Positions 1-8,083 of a stretch of DNA of 64,000 nt are shown one piece after another. The notes beneath the pieces were generated by a model, which ran no database searches, was not told the DNA's origin, and saw nothing but the letters and a program-made list of their open reading frames with translations. The position numbers and the translations under genes were made by a program. The first letter of the stretch is position 1; each line of letters begins with the position of its first letter. The stretch spans positions 305,307 to 369,306 of the forward strand of contig UCGV01000002.1 of NCBI GenBank assembly GCA_900471925.1, in the 5' to 3' direction. Source of the DNA: Hyphomicrobiales bacterium. GTDB taxonomy: Bacteria > Pseudomonadota > Alphaproteobacteria > Rhizobiales > Rhizobiaceae.

Positions 1-34
1 TTAAGGATGAAATTATGCAGGAGGCGAGGCGCTC

Positions 35-1000
35 ATGACTATTGCCGATACACAACCGCATGTGCCGATGCAGAGCACGAAGGATATCGCCACCGCCTGG
101 GACAAGATGATCGCCCGGCGGCGTTTCTACACGATCCTCGGTCTGGTGATCCTGCTCGCGGCCTTCATCAGCTCCGTGCGTTTTGCCGACGAAAGCAATG
201 CCGGTCATTTTTTCGAACGCCTTCCGCACCTCTTCGACTTCCTGAGCTGGCTGATCCCGAAGGACTGGTCGGACGTCTGGCGCGCGCTTTTCGACATAGC
301 CAGCCCGAACGACAAGGGCGGCGAGGAATTCAATTTCTTCAAGGGCCGCGTCTATGTCTGGGGTGATTTCTACATTCCCGAATATTTCGAGCTGATGATC
401 ATCACGATCAACGTGGCGCTGGTTTCCACCATCATCGGCTTCATCTTCGCCGTTCCCTTGAGCTTCTTTGCCGCGCGCAACCTGACCTCGTCCTGGCCGC
501 TGCGCGTCGTCTCCAAGCGCGTGATGGAATTCCTGCGCGCCTTCCCGGAAATCGTCATTGCCGGCCTGTTTTCGGCCATCCTGTCGATCGGCCCTGTCGC
601 GGCCATCATCGCCGTCAGCCTTCACACGATCGGCGCGCTCGGCAAGCTGTTCTACGAAGTCGCCGAAAATATCGACATGAAACCGGACGAAGGCATGAAG
701 GCCGTCGGCGCCAACTGGTTCGAGCGCGTACGTTTCGCCGCCATGCCGCAGGTGATGCCGAACTTCGCCTCCTATGCGCTGCTGCGCCTCGAGATCAACG
801 TGCGTGCCTCGACCATCATCGGCGCCGTCGGCGGCGGCGGTATCGGTGAGGAGCTGAAGCTCTCGATCTCGCGCGGCTTCGGCGCCAAGACCGTGGCGCT
901 CGTCCTGCTGCTCTTCGTGACGATCGTCGCTGTCGATCAGTTCTCTGCCTGGCTGCGCCGCCGTCTTGTCGGCGAGCACGCCTTCCTCCTGCAACATTGA
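35..1000 (+). CDS. phnE: phosphonate ABC transporter permease PhnE (first copy)
   Basis: A 321-residue inner-membrane permease that would carry phosphonates or phosphate esters into the cytoplasm with a PhnC ATPase and PhnD binding protein. After a cytoplasmic start, a membrane segment lies near residues 33-50, and the binding-protein-dependent permease domain fills the C-terminal two thirds. The coupling loop reads ENIDMKPDEGMKAVGANWFE, the EAA-like loop that contacts the ATPase. An AGGAGG lies 10 bases before the ATG. It runs directly into a second, longer PhnE, so the pair probably forms a heterodimeric channel. phnC and phnD should lie upstream of the window. The family is clear; the exact substrate is inferred from phnM and phnN downstream. 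Confidence 0.93.
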   Translation: MTIADTQPHVPMQSTKDIATAWDKMIARRRFYTILGLVILLAAFISSVRFADESNAGHFFERLPHLFDFLSWLIPKDWSDVWRALFDIASPNDKGGEEFNFFKGRVYVWGDFYIPEYFELMIITINVALVSTIIGFIFAVPLSFFAARNLTSSWPLRVVSKRVMEFLRAFPEIVIAGLFSAILSIGPVAAIIAVSLHTIGALGKLFYEVAENIDMKPDEGMKAVGANWFERVRFAAMPQVMPNFASYALLRLEINVRASTIIGAVGGGGIGEELKLSISRGFGAKTVALVLLLFVTIVAVDQFSAWLRRRLVGEHAFLLQH

Positions 1001-1008
1001 GGCCCGCC

Positions 1009-2355
1009 ATGACGGTGATCGACGCAAACCGCATGCACGAGATCGAAACGCGCTATCCGGAATATTTCCACCGGTCGTTCGGCCAGCGCTTCGGCGGCCT
1101 GCTGATCGTGCTCGCGACGCTGCTCTACGGCCTCTATGCCGTCTGGTTCTTCGAACTGCCGAAGCTGCTCGCCGATGCGCATTGGGAGCGCGTAGGCATC
1201 TATCTCAGCCAATGGGTGAGCTACGACGTGCAGCCGGAATTCCGCATCCACGACGACGGCTCGATCGAGACGCGTTATCCGCGCTTCTCGCCGCTCGGCG
1301 ATGATCCGCATCCGGATTGGGTTACCAACAATGCCGATGGCAGCGTGGTCGTCTCCGTCAGCGGCACCAACCGCACCGTGACCGTCACCAAGACTGAAAC
1401 CACCATCACGGCACACGGCATCAGCGTTCCCGTCGAGGTTTCCAGCGGTGCGCCGAAGGTCATCGGTCCGGTTCCGAACTGGATGACCGTCTATGACGAC
1501 AACGTGCTTGCCGATCTCGGCTTCGCCGGCGATGTCAGCATCTCCGTCGATCGCGTCAAGGTCCGCAAGCGCTTCCTTGGTTGGGCAAATTTCGTCTTCG
1601 ACACGCAGTCGCCCTTCTTCGACAAGCCGGCAAGCGAGGTCATCAGCCTCATCGTCTCAGGCCCGCGCATCGAACCCGGTCAGTCCAACCTGTCGCTTGC
1701 CTTCGACAACATCTGGAACAACAGCGCCTGGCAGCATGGCGACGTCTGGACCAAGCTGTTCCAGACGATCGTGATGGCCTTCCTCGGCACGCTGCTCGGC
1801 TCGGTCGTGGCCTTCCCGCTGGCCTTCATGGCAGCGCGCAACATCACGCCGAACCGCGTACTGAACCAGGTGCTGAAGCGCTTCTTCGACTTCCTGCGCT
1901 CGGTCGACATGCTGATCTGGGCACTGTTCCTGACCCGCGCCTTCGGCCCCGGCCCGCTTGCCGGCTCGGGCGCAATCTTCCTCACCGAGACCGGCACGCT
2001 CGGCAAGCTCTACTCCGAAGGCCTTGAGAATATCGACAACAAGCCGCGCGAAGGCGTGAAGTCGACCGGCGCCTCGACGACCCTCGTGCATCGTTACGGC
2101 GTCATGCCGCAGATCGTCCCTGTGATCGTCAGCCAGACGCTCTATCAGTGGGAATCGAATGTGCGCGGTGCGACGATCATCGGTGCGGTCGGTGCCGGCG
2201 GTATCGGCCTCAAGCTCTGGGAAGCGATGCGCACCAACGCAAACTGGGAAAACGTGGCCTATATGGTCATTCTCATCCTGATCGTCGTGTTCCTGTTCGA
2301 CATGGCCTCGAACGCGCTTCGCCAGCGCCTGATGGGCACCAAGTCCGGCCACTGA
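1009..2355 (+). CDS. phnE: phosphonate ABC transporter permease PhnE (second, long copy)
   Basis: A 448-residue permease of the PhnE family. An N-terminal membrane segment (about 33-50) is followed by roughly 180 residues of polar, beta-rich sequence that must be extracytoplasmic. The permease domain then starts near residue 245 and carries the coupling loop ENIDNKPREGVKSTGAS. This long insert between the first helix and the core distinguishes it from the upstream copy and is usual for the second PhnE of rhizobial clusters. I chose the ATG eight bases after the first phnE stop; an upstream in-frame TTG at 997 would overlap that gene. A perfect hairpin follows the stop at 2368-2394. Confidence 0.92.
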   Translation: MTVIDANRMHEIETRYPEYFHRSFGQRFGGLLIVLATLLYGLYAVWFFELPKLLADAHWERVGIYLSQWVSYDVQPEFRIHDDGSIETRYPRFSPLGDDPHPDWVTNNADGSVVVSVSGTNRTVTVTKTETTITAHGISVPVEVSSGAPKVIGPVPNWMTVYDDNVLADLGFAGDVSISVDRVKVRKRFLGWANFVFDTQSPFFDKPASEVISLIVSGPRIEPGQSNLSLAFDNIWNNSAWQHGDVWTKLFQTIVMAFLGTLLGSVVAFPLAFMAARNITPNRVLNQVLKRFFDFLRSVDMLIWALFLTRAFGPGPLAGSGAIFLTETGTLGKLYSEGLENIDNKPREGVKSTGASTTLVHRYGVMPQIVPVIVSQTLYQWESNVRGATIIGAVGAGGIGLKLWEAMRTNANWENVAYMVILILIVVFLFDMASNALRQRLMGTKSGH

Positions 2356-2367
2356 GGCACTGCAAAA

Positions 2368-2394
2368 GATGATGACGGCCTCGCCGTCATCATC
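2368..2394 (+). terminator. perfect hairpin after the phnE pair
   Basis: An 11-bp perfect stem (GATGATGACGG / CCGTCATCATC) with a 5-base loop begins 12 bases after the second phnE stop. The following ATTCTGTC is not a good uridine tract. It may be a weak terminator or an RNA-processing and stability structure separating transporter from enzyme genes. Confidence 0.5.
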
Positions 2395-2494
2395 ATTCTG
2401 TCATGGAAATCTTTTAGCCGGTGCGTGCTTGCGGTTCACCGCCAAATCACTGCACATTGCGCTCCCCGTTCGGACGATCTCCAGGATAAAAGCC

Positions 2495-3190
2495 TTGCGC
2501 TACGCTCTCTATTTTTCGCCGTCTAAGGATCACCCCCTGACGGATGCGGCCTCCGTTTGGCTTGGCCGCGATGCCTTTACCGGCGAGACCTATCCTGCGC
2601 CCGATCATGAGCTGCTGCCGGCCGCCGAACAATTCGAGCTGACGGCCGATCCGCGCCGTTACGCCTTTCACGCGACGATCAAGGCACCCTTCGAGCTTGC
2701 CTCTTCGGTGACCGAAAAAGACCTGCTGGCGGTGGTCGAGGATTTCGCCGCCAAGACGCCGGCTTTCGACATTCCGGAACTGGTGCTCGGCCAGCTCGGT
2801 CACTTCTTTGCACTCGTACCGGGATCGCTCCATCAGCCGCTTCAGGATTTCGCCGCATCGGTGGTAAAGTCCTTCGAACCTTTCCGGGCAGCGCTTTCCG
2901 AGGCCGATATTGCCAGGCGCAAGCCGGAAAAGCTCAGCGAAAGCCAACGCAATAATCTCGTGCGCTGGGGCTATCCCTATGTCATGGATGATTTCCGCTT
3001 CCACATGACGCTGACCGGTCCGGTGCCGGAAGAGCGGGCAGAGGTGATGAAGACGATCCTTACGGAGCGTTTCGCAGAATTCACGGGCAGGCCGCTTCGT
3101 ATTTCCGGCCTTGCCGTCTTTAGCGAAGAGGCGCGCGGCGCGCCCTTCAAAGTCCACACATGGCTGCCTCTTGCTGGCGCCAAAAGCTGA
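2495..3190 (+). CDS. DUF1045 phosphonate-operon protein, 2H phosphoesterase-like
   Basis: A 231-residue cytoplasmic protein of the phosphonate-associated DUF1045 family. It shows the paired H-x-T signature of 2H phosphoesterases: FHATIKAPF near residue 60 and FHMTLTGPV near 170. Members of that fold hydrolyse cyclic phosphodiesters. Here it could replace PhnP, which opens the cyclic ribose phosphate made by C-P lyase; that role is inference. The family normally begins (M)RYALYF, so I place the start at TTG 2495, behind an AGGA, although the frame stays open upstream to 2369. phnM follows 12 bases later. Confidence 0.85.
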   Translation: MRYALYFSPSKDHPLTDAASVWLGRDAFTGETYPAPDHELLPAAEQFELTADPRRYAFHATIKAPFELASSVTEKDLLAVVEDFAAKTPAFDIPELVLGQLGHFFALVPGSLHQPLQDFAASVVKSFEPFRAALSEADIARRKPEKLSESQRNNLVRWGYPYVMDDFRFHMTLTGPVPEERAEVMKTILTERFAEFTGRPLRISGLAVFSEEARGAPFKVHTWLPLAGAKS

Positions 3191-3202
3191 AAGTTTTCCG
3201 AT

Positions 3203-4342
3203 ATGAGCAAAGAAACCGTTCTTTCAAACGCCCGCATCGTTCTCGAGAACGATATTCTCTCCGGCTCTATCCTCATCCGTGACGGCAAGATTGCCGATAT
3301 TTCCGAGGGCAATTCCGTAGCCGGCGAAGATTTTGAGGGTGATTACATCATCCCCGGCCTCGTCGAGCTGCACACCGATCACCTGGAAGGCCACTACTCG
3401 CCGCGTCCGGGCGTGCGCTGGGACAAGACGGCGGCGATCCAGGCCCATGACGCGCAGATCGTCACGTCGGGCATCACCACGGTCTTCGACTGCCTGCGCA
3501 TGGGCGCGGATGAGGACGGCGGCTTCGAACATGGCGAAATGCGCGATATGGCCGATGCCATCCAGTCTGCCGAAAAGGAAGGGCGCCTGCGCGCCGAGCA
3601 CCTGCTCCATCTGCGCTGCGAAGTTTCGGCCGACAACGTACTGCAGCACTTTGCCGATTTCGAGAAGGACCCTTACGTCCGCCTCGTCTCGCTGATGGAC
3701 CACGCGCCCGGCCAACGCCAGTTCCAGACGATGGACCAGTACACCTATTACTATCAGAAGAAGCGCGGCCTGACGGACGAGGAATTCGCCCGTTTCTGTG
3801 CTCGCCGCATCGCCGAATCCGAGCGCAACTCGACGCCGAACCGCGATGCGATCTCCAAGGTCTGCGCCGAACGCGGCATCACCGTCGCGAGCCATGACGA
3901 TGCGACATCGGCCCATGTCGATGAAGCGATCGAAAACGGCGTTCGCCTGGCCGAATTCCCGACCAGCGTCGAAGCCGCCCAGCTTTCGCATGGAAACGGC
4001 ATGAGCGTGCTGATGGGTGCGCCGAACATTGTGCGCGGCAAGTCGCATTCCGGCAATATCGCTGCCCGCGATCTCGCCAAGCTCGGCGTGCTCGACGTAC
4101 TTTCCTCCGATTACGTGCCGCTCAGCCTGCTGCATGCGCCCTTCATCCTTGCCGACGAAGTCGAGAGCATCACGCTGCCAAGGGCGATCGCCATGGTCAC
4201 GGCGACGCCGGCGCGCACCGTCAGCCTCAACGACCGCGGCCGTATCGAAACCGGCCTGCGTGCCGATCTCGTCCGCGTTCACCGCTCGCATGGCGTGCCG
4301 GTGACGCGCTCCGTCTGGCGCGAAGGACGCCGTGTCGCATGA
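3203..4342 (+). CDS. phnM: alpha-D-ribose 1-methylphosphonate 5-triphosphate diphosphatase PhnM
   Basis: A 379-residue amidohydrolase-superfamily enzyme of the C-P lyase pathway. It removes pyrophosphate from ribose 1-methylphosphonate 5-triphosphate to give the 5-phosphate that C-P lyase cleaves. The metal-binding motif HTDHLEGHYSPRPGV lies near residue 55. Further ligands sit in the ASHDDATSAHVDEA region near 230, and SDYVP occurs near 305. Length is normal for the family. Its stop overlaps the phnN start (ATGA), which implies translational coupling. The lyase core genes phnGHIJKL are not in this window. Confidence 0.95.
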   Translation: MSKETVLSNARIVLENDILSGSILIRDGKIADISEGNSVAGEDFEGDYIIPGLVELHTDHLEGHYSPRPGVRWDKTAAIQAHDAQIVTSGITTVFDCLRMGADEDGGFEHGEMRDMADAIQSAEKEGRLRAEHLLHLRCEVSADNVLQHFADFEKDPYVRLVSLMDHAPGQRQFQTMDQYTYYYQKKRGLTDEEFARFCARRIAESERNSTPNRDAISKVCAERGITVASHDDATSAHVDEAIENGVRLAEFPTSVEAAQLSHGNGMSVLMGAPNIVRGKSHSGNIAARDLAKLGVLDVLSSDYVPLSLLHAPFILADEVESITLPRAIAMVTATPARTVSLNDRGRIETGLRADLVRVHRSHGVPVTRSVWREGRRVA

Positions 4343-4938
4343 TGATGTCCCACGAACCCCATCCGGGCGCTGGCGCCGAAAAAGGCATCATGGTCGTCGT
4401 CGTCGGCCCGAGCGGTGCCGGCAAGGACACGCTGATGAACCTTGCCGCGAAACATTTCGAACATCGTGAAGACGTGCATTTCACCCGCCGCGTCATCACC
4501 CGCGACGGCGATGCCGGCGGCGAGGACCATCTCGCCGTTTCGGATGCCGGATTCGCTTCGATGGAACAGGCTGGCGCCTTTGCCGTCTGGTGGGAGGCGC
4601 ACGGCCTCAAATACGCCATTCCCGCAGAGGTTTCGGTCGCGCTTTCGCGGGGCCACGTCGTTGTCGCCAATGGTTCGCGCTCGGCGCTGCACCGCTTCCA
4701 GGCTGCCTTCCCGCGGCTGAAAGTCATCAACGTCACAGCTCGCCCGGAAGTTCTGGCCGGCCGGCTGGAAGCACGCGGCCGCGAAACGCATGAGGATATC
4801 ATGGCCCGCCTCGCGCGCGGCCCGCTGACAGTCCGCGGCGAATATGATGTCGTGGAACTCGATAACAGCGATTCTCTGGAAGAAGCCGAGCGCCGGATGA
4901 TCGATATCCTCGACGGCTTCCTGAAGGAAATCGCCTAG
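4339..4938 (+). CDS. phnN: ribose 1,5-bisphosphate phosphokinase PhnN
   Basis: A 199-residue guanylate-kinase-like P-loop kinase that phosphorylates ribose 1,5-bisphosphate to PRPP, the last step that returns the ribose carrier of phosphonate breakdown to nucleotide metabolism. The Walker A GPSGAGKDT lies near residue 27. The acidic and arginine-rich C-terminal half (LEARGRETHEDIMARL) matches the PhnN pattern. Three in-frame ATG codons lie at 4339, 4342 and 4345; I list the first, which overlaps the phnM stop. Confidence 0.93.
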   Translation: MMMSHEPHPGAGAEKGIMVVVVGPSGAGKDTLMNLAAKHFEHREDVHFTRRVITRDGDAGGEDHLAVSDAGFASMEQAGAFAVWWEAHGLKYAIPAEVSVALSRGHVVVANGSRSALHRFQAAFPRLKVINVTARPEVLAGRLEARGRETHEDIMARLARGPLTVRGEYDVVELDNSDSLEEAERRMIDILDGFLKEIA

Positions 4939-4957
4939 ACGGCATGGGGAGATGAGA

Positions 4958-5461
4958 ATGGCCATTCAGGTTGTCGACTATAACCCGGAATGGCCTTCTC
5001 TCTTTAAAGACATCGCCTGCGAGCTTGAGCCGCTACTGGCCGACCTCGCGCCCGCTTTTCACCATGTGGGCAGCACTTCCGTTCCCGGACTGGCGGCCAA
5101 GCCGAAGATCGACCTGCATGCCGCCTTTGCGGACGAGGATGCCCTTCCCGAGGCGATCAAGCGCGTCGAAACACTTGGCGTTTACACTTTCCACGGCGAC
5201 AAATACCAGCAGCAGACTTGGACGTTTACCAGTGGCAAGGGCTCGTACGGCGCCCGGCTCTATCTCTGTACCACTGACAATGTGGTGCTGCGAGACCGGA
5301 TCATCTTCCGCGACTACCTGCGCTCCCATCCGGAACGGGCAGATGCCTATGCCGCGCTCAAGCTGAAGCTGATGAGCGAGGCCAATGACAATTGGGATTA
5401 TTATACCGGCGGCAAACGAGACTTCGTGCTGGAGACGCTTCGCCTCGCAGCACTTGCCTGA
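4958..5461 (+). CDS. GrpB-family (UPF0157) nucleotidyltransferase-like protein
   Basis: A 167-residue GrpB-domain protein, distantly related to nucleotidyltransferases. The hallmark block HHVGSTSVPGLAAKPKIDLH lies near residues 37-56, and YNPEWPSLF near the start is also typical. No substrate is established for the family. I chose ATG 4958 because GGGGAG stands six bases upstream; the ATG at 4952 abuts that site too closely. It is 19 bases after phnN and may be a passenger of that operon, with no evident link to phosphonates. It converges on ftsK, and I see no terminator between them. Confidence 0.85.
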   Translation: MAIQVVDYNPEWPSLFKDIACELEPLLADLAPAFHHVGSTSVPGLAAKPKIDLHAAFADEDALPEAIKRVETLGVYTFHGDKYQQQTWTFTSGKGSYGARLYLCTTDNVVLRDRIIFRDYLRSHPERADAYAALKLKLMSEANDNWDYYTGGKRDFVLETLRLAALA

Positions 5462-5479
5462 TCTCCTGCGCCGCGACGA

Positions 5480-7924
5480 CTATTCGCTGTCGCCGCGCCC
5501 CGAGACGATCTCGCGCTTGCCGACATGGTTTGCCGGACCGACCAGCCCTTCCTTCTCCATGCGCTCGACGAGCGAGGCGGCACGGTTATAGCCGATGCCG
5601 AGACGACGCTGGATATAGGAGGTCGAGCATTTCTTGTCGCGCATGACGACCTTGACGGCCTGCTGATAGAGTTCGTCGCCATCCTCGGCGCCTGCGGCGC
5701 TCTTGTCGAAGACGGCACCTTCCTCTTCATCCTCGCCCTCTTCATCCTCGCCGGCCGTGACCGTATCGAGATATTCCGGACGGCCCTGCGTCTTCAGATG
5801 TGCGACGACCTTCTCGACTTCAGCGTCGGAAACGAAAGGACCGTGGACACGGGCAATGCGGCCGCCGCCCTGCATATGCAGCATGTCGCCCTGGCCGAGC
5901 AGCTGTTCTGCGCCCTGCTCGCCGAGAATCGTACGGCTGTCGATCTTCGAGGTGACCTGGAAGGAGATGCGGGTCGGGAAGTTCGCCTTGATCGTGCCGG
6001 TGATGACATCGACCGACGGACGCTGGGTCGCCATGATGAGATGGATGCCGGCGGCGCGAGCCATCTGCGCCAGACGCTGGATCGCGCCTTCGATCTCCTT
6101 GCCGGCGACCATCATCAGGTCGGCCATTTCGTCGACGATGACGACGATATAGGGCATCGGCGCGAGGTCCAGCTCCTGTTGCTCCTCGATCGGTGCACCG
6201 GTCTGCCGGTCGAAACCGACCTGGACCATGATATGGATGGTCTCGCCCTTTTCGCGGGCCTGCGAGACGCGGCCGTTATAGCCGTCGATATTGCGGACAC
6301 CGAGACGCGACATCTTGCGATAGCGCTCTTCCATCTCGCGCACCGCCCATTTCAACGCCATGACGGCCTTCTTGGGATCGGTGACGACCGGCGTCAGCAG
6401 GTGCGGGATGCCGTCATAGACGGAGAGTTCCAGCATCTTGGGATCGACCATGATCAGGCGGCACTGTTCCGGCGTCATGCGGTAGAGCAGCGACAGGATC
6501 ATGGTGTTGATGGCGACGGATTTGCCCGAGCCGGTGGTGCCGGCGACGAGCAGGTGCGGCATCTTGGCCAGTTCGGCGATCACGGGTTCGCCGCCGATCG
6601 TCTTGCCGAGGCCGAGCGCCAGTTTGTAGCCGCTCTTGTCGAAATCGTCGCTTTCGATCATCTCGCGGAAATAGACGGTTTCGCGCGTCACGTTTGGCAA
6701 TTCGATGCCGATGACGTTGCGGCCGGGAACGACGGCGACACGGGCGGAAAGCGCCGACATGGAGCGGGCGATATCATCGGCAAGGCCGATGACGCGGGAC
6801 GATTTCACGCCGGGCGCCGGCTCGAATTCGTAAAGCGTGACGACAGGACCGGGGCGGACATGGATGATCTCGCCCTTGATGCCGAAATCCTCCAGCACGC
6901 TTTCCAGGAGGCCGGCATTCTGCTCCAGCGTTTCCTGCGACATGATCTCGCCAAGCCGCTCCGGCGGCTCCTGCAACAGAGCACGTGGCGGGAATTCGTA
7001 GCCGGATGCATCGACCTTTTCGACGATCATGCGGGCAGGGCGAAGCGGCGACGGGGCAGCGGCGGCGATTTCGACACGCGATGCCGGCGGCAGTTCGGCC
7101 TGCGGCAGCTTAGGCTGGATGACGGGAGATTGTGCGGCTGGCTGCTCGGCGACGGGCGGCTGGGCGATGGGAGCCTTGCCGAGCGGAGGGCGGGCCAGCG
7201 GAGGACGAGCCTGGGGCGCTACGGCCGCCGGCGGACGCGCAGCCCGGACGGGTGCAGCGGCGGCAGGCGGGGCGGCGCGTGGTATCACCGGTGCCGGATT
7301 ATGACGGCCCGGACGCCATTCCATGATGCGGAAGCGCGAAGTAATAGATTCAGGCTCGGCCTGCGGCAGGTTGATCATGGGCGCGCGCGCCGGCTCGGCA
7401 TCCGTCTCCTCGAAGGCCATGACCTCCCAGAAAGCGAAATCCGAGATGGTGGAAAGCTCCGATGCAGCGCGCAGCGTGGTTTCGACGGGTGCTACAGCAA
7501 CCGGCTGCTGCTGCACTTCCAGCTGCGGTGCGGGAACCGGCTCGACCACTTCAGGCAGATAGATATCGAAGGGCACGTTGACCGTGATCGGCACTCGCAT
7601 TGGCATCGCTTGTTGTACTGTCCGAGGTTGTTGTGCGATCGGGGGCTGCGTTGGGGGCGCCGGCGGCGGCGCCGGAGTGGCAACGATCTCCTCGCGAACA
7701 GGCTCTTCCGGCGCGCGGCGCTTGCTGATCAGCGTTTCCGGTGTGCGGGTAAAGCGGACGTTCGGGGCGAGCGAAAAATTGCTCTGCCAGAGCGGCGGAA
7801 CCGGCTTCTCGCCCTCATATTCCACGGTGGCATTTTCCACGTGATGGTCGGCTTCAAGTCCCGAAGAAAACTCTTCGGCGTCCGTCAAATTGGTTCTGGG
7901 AAAACGCATGCGACAGCTACTCAC
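5480..7924 (-). CDS. ftsK: soluble FtsK/SpoIIIE-family DNA translocase
   Basis: An 814-residue ATP-driven double-strand DNA pump of the FtsK/SpoIIIE family, which clears and aligns chromosome termini at the division site. The motor has Walker A GTTGSGKS near residue 465 and Walker B VIVDEMAD near 598. A C-terminal gamma winged-helix (about 735-800) would read KOPS-type sites. Unusually, residues 1-330 are proline- and alanine-rich and hold no membrane segment, so this copy lacks the four-helix anchor of classical FtsK. A membrane-bound paralogue is expected elsewhere. Translation may start at GTG 7924 or ATG 7909; neither has a strong ribosome site. Confidence 0.92.
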   Translation of the reverse strand: MSSCRMRFPRTNLTDAEEFSSGLEADHHVENATVEYEGEKPVPPLWQSNFSLAPNVRFTRTPETLISKRRAPEEPVREEIVATPAPPPAPPTQPPIAQQPRTVQQAMPMRVPITVNVPFDIYLPEVVEPVPAPQLEVQQQPVAVAPVETTLRAASELSTISDFAFWEVMAFEETDAEPARAPMINLPQAEPESITSRFRIMEWRPGRHNPAPVIPRAAPPAAAAPVRAARPPAAVAPQARPPLARPPLGKAPIAQPPVAEQPAAQSPVIQPKLPQAELPPASRVEIAAAAPSPLRPARMIVEKVDASGYEFPPRALLQEPPERLGEIMSQETLEQNAGLLESVLEDFGIKGEIIHVRPGPVVTLYEFEPAPGVKSSRVIGLADDIARSMSALSARVAVVPGRNVIGIELPNVTRETVYFREMIESDDFDKSGYKLALGLGKTIGGEPVIAELAKMPHLLVAGTTGSGKSVAINTMILSLLYRMTPEQCRLIMVDPKMLELSVYDGIPHLLTPVVTDPKKAVMALKWAVREMEERYRKMSRLGVRNIDGYNGRVSQAREKGETIHIMVQVGFDRQTGAPIEEQQELDLAPMPYIVVIVDEMADLMMVAGKEIEGAIQRLAQMARAAGIHLIMATQRPSVDVITGTIKANFPTRISFQVTSKIDSRTILGEQGAEQLLGQGDMLHMQGGGRIARVHGPFVSDAEVEKVVAHLKTQGRPEYLDTVTAGEDEEGEDEEEGAVFDKSAAGAEDGDELYQQAVKVVMRDKKCSTSYIQRRLGIGYNRAASLVERMEKEGLVGPANHVGKREIVSGRGDSE

Positions 7925-8083
7925 TCACGCCTGGTAATTTCTGACATCCTTCCGGATAGAAAATGAAGGTTAATAAGTTCCTTCCAGCCGTCCCGATGCG
8001 GAACGGCCAAAAAGATGAAACATCATCAATTTCATAGACTTGATGCGTCAGGAAAAATCTTCTGCCAAATGAGATGAAGCGGC

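Noticed and set aside
5525..7966. An 813-codon plus-strand frame opposite ftsK
   Set aside because: It mirrors the codon pattern of the GC-rich ftsK gene, its product is an Arg/Asp/His/Gly-rich string with no domain, and ftsK on the other strand is certain.
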